The notes under the pieces: model-generated
The model's input: only the letters and a program-made list of their open reading frames with translations
What the model was told of the DNA's origin: nothing
Databases searched by the model: none
Part shown: positions 32,702-33,636 of the stretch, piece by piece
How the letters are laid out: each line of letters begins with the position of its first letter
Position numbering within the stretch: the first letter of the stretch is position 1
NCBI GenBank assembly: GCA_012974425.1
Contig: JAAXQE010000022.1
Span: 1 to 33,636, forward strand
Reading direction: 5' to 3'
From: Geopsychrobacter sp.
Lineage (GTDB): Bacteria > Desulfobacterota > Desulfuromonadia > Desulfuromonadales > Geopsychrobacteraceae
DNA length: 33,636 nt
Position numbers and translations under genes: made by a program

Positions 32702-32856
32702 TGACCACCATCCTGCTTCTGATCTTCCTTTCATTCTGCATCGGCACAGGCGTCTGGCTCTTCTTTATCTACGCGGTAAAAAAAGGGGAATTTGATGACA
32801 TCGAAGCCGCAAAATACCGCATGCTTGAGGACGACGATGATGAACCACGCGAGTAG
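32698..32856 (+). CDS. ccoS: CcoS-type cbb3 maturation protein (52 aa)
   Basis: Single TM helix (about residues 4-26, LLLIFLSFCIGTGVWLFFIYAV) then KKGEFDDIEAAKYRMLEDDDDEPRE. The FDDxExxxxRxLxDDD tail is the recognisable CcoS pattern. CcoS is needed for cofactor insertion into cbb3 oxidase. Starts 4 nt inside the ccoI stop (ATGA). Its tail resembles that of the CcoQ-like protein earlier in the operon. Confidence 0.88.
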   Translation: MMTTILLLIFLSFCIGTGVWLFFIYAVKKGEFDDIEAAKYRMLEDDDDEPRE

Positions 32857-32937
32857 CAAACGGACAAAGAGTAAACGAAAATATACGGTCATTGATAGGC
32901 GCTTAGAGACTCTGAGCATTAACCCTGGAAGATTAAG

Positions 32938-33636
32938 ATGAATTTTGATCCACTCTATACCCTGGCCTTTACCACCGCCCTGTTTGGCTCAGGCCATTGT
33001 ATCGGCATGTGTGGCGGGCTGGTTACAGCACTCGGGCTATCAAGCGACGGACGCCGTGCTGGCCTCAGCTTCCATCTGCTCTACAACCTGGGCCGCACCA
33101 TCACCTATTGCCTGATCGGTCTTGCGGTCGGCTGGGTCGGTTCTGCAATGGTCTACAAGCAAGCGCTGCACGGAGCCTCCCGCTATCTGCTCCTCGGTAG
33201 CGACATCCTGGTGATTCTGGCCGGACTTGGCACCGCAGGCCTGTTCAGCTGGTTAAACCTCTCAATCCTCGAATTTTCTGGTCCGATCCAGAGCATGACA
33301 AAGGCGACGCGCGGCTTACGCAAACTACCAGCAGCAGCCTCAGCGTTGCCCCTCGGTCTCCTCTTCGGCTTTCTGCCCTGCGGCTTTCTCTACGCCATGA
33401 TCCTGACGGCTGGCCAGAGCGCCGATCCTTTGAAGGGGGGACTGATAATGCTCGCCTTCGGTCTGGGCACACTCCCGGCACTCTTTTTGGTCGGAAGTGC
33501 GGCGCACCTGATCGGACATGCGAAAAGAATCTGGATGTTTAGGATTGCGGGTCTGCTCGTCGCCTCGATGGGAGCCTACAATCTTTACCGACATCTAAAC
33601 ATGTTCATGATGGCTGGGGGGATGCATGCAGGCTAG
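32938..33636 (+). CDS. Sulfite exporter TauE/SafE-family protein (CcoH-like metal-handling)
   Basis: 232-residue polytopic membrane protein, about six TM helices. The N-terminal GSGHCIGMCGG (residues about 17-27) is the metal-associated motif of the SafE/CcoA-neighbour branch often encoded next to cbb3 genes, and LPCGFLY occurs in the middle. Those cysteines and histidine could bind copper; sulfite export is not implied by this branch. Start ATG at 32938 has GGAAGATTAAG upstream. The TAG stop occupies the last three bases of the window, so the gene is complete. It is the last oxidase-cluster gene visible, 81 bp after ccoS. Confidence 0.83.
   Translation: MNFDPLYTLAFTTALFGSGHCIGMCGGLVTALGLSSDGRRAGLSFHLLYNLGRTITYCLIGLAVGWVGSAMVYKQALHGASRYLLLGSDILVILAGLGTAGLFSWLNLSILEFSGPIQSMTKATRGLRKLPAAASALPLGLLFGFLPCGFLYAMILTAGQSADPLKGGLIMLAFGLGTLPALFLVGSAAHLIGHAKRIWMFRIAGLLVASMGAYNLYRHLNMFMMAGGMHAG

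Overview
The window (33.6 kb, moderately GC-rich, no rRNA or tRNA genes seen) looks like chromosomal DNA of a Desulfuromonadales/Geobacter-type bacterium (formerly Deltaproteobacteria). That assignment is an inference. It rests on gene content: a B12-dependent methionine synthase split into two genes, an MshEN-domain protein without a secretion ATPase, an NtrC-type two-component system with a sigma-54 promoter, an SLC13/DASS transporter, and a compact cbb3 oxidase cluster with a CcoO-cytochrome c fusion. Nothing in the window looks like a phage, plasmid, CRISPR array or classical defence island. The only mobile-element trace is a broken IS256-type transposase fragment.

Layout. 1-4.1 kb, minus strand: an M42 aminopeptidase and a PHP-domain phosphoesterase (overlapping), a REP-like palindromic pair, miaB, and a small membrane protein. 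4.2-5.75 kb, plus strand: AMMECR1-family protein, a short MetF-like reductase, then a decayed frameshifted rubredoxin ending in a two-way terminator. 5.8-10.75 kb, minus strand: split metH (homocysteine-binding gene, then folate/B12/activation gene, ATGA overlap) followed by an OmpA-type lipoprotein. A sigma-70 promoter lies close to the first metH gene. 11.2-16.1 kb, plus strand: an MshEN (c-di-GMP-binding type) protein, a helical-repeat protein, argS, a YkgJ-type cysteine-cluster protein and an RRM protein. 16.1-16.8 kb: intergenic stretch with the IS256 remnant and an orphan 17-bp hairpin.

16.8-25.6 kb, minus strand: a DASS-family carboxylate transporter with a textbook sigma-54 promoter, the NtrC-family regulator and Cache-type sensor kinase that plausibly drive it, a polyprenyl diphosphate synthase, and a second, orphan histidine kinase. 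25.8-33.6 kb, plus strand: a cbb3 oxidase structural and assembly operon, divergent from the orphan kinase. Its order is ccoN, ccoO-cytochrome c fusion, small CcoQ-like gene, a free-standing FixP_N membrane anchor, ccoG, fixH, ccoI, ccoS and a SafE-type metal-handling protein that ends on the last base of the window.

How the genes work together. MetF and MetH belong to one-carbon/methionine metabolism, although they lie on opposite strands. The kinase, regulator, sigma-54 promoter and DASS transporter form a plausible closed circuit for carboxylate uptake. The cbb3 cluster supplies both the oxidase and its copper/assembly factors. The most unusual points are the rearranged CcoP parts, the matching C-terminal tails of the CcoQ-like and CcoS proteins, the degenerate rubredoxin, and the TCS/sigma-54 arrangement. 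I found no convincing wholly new system.
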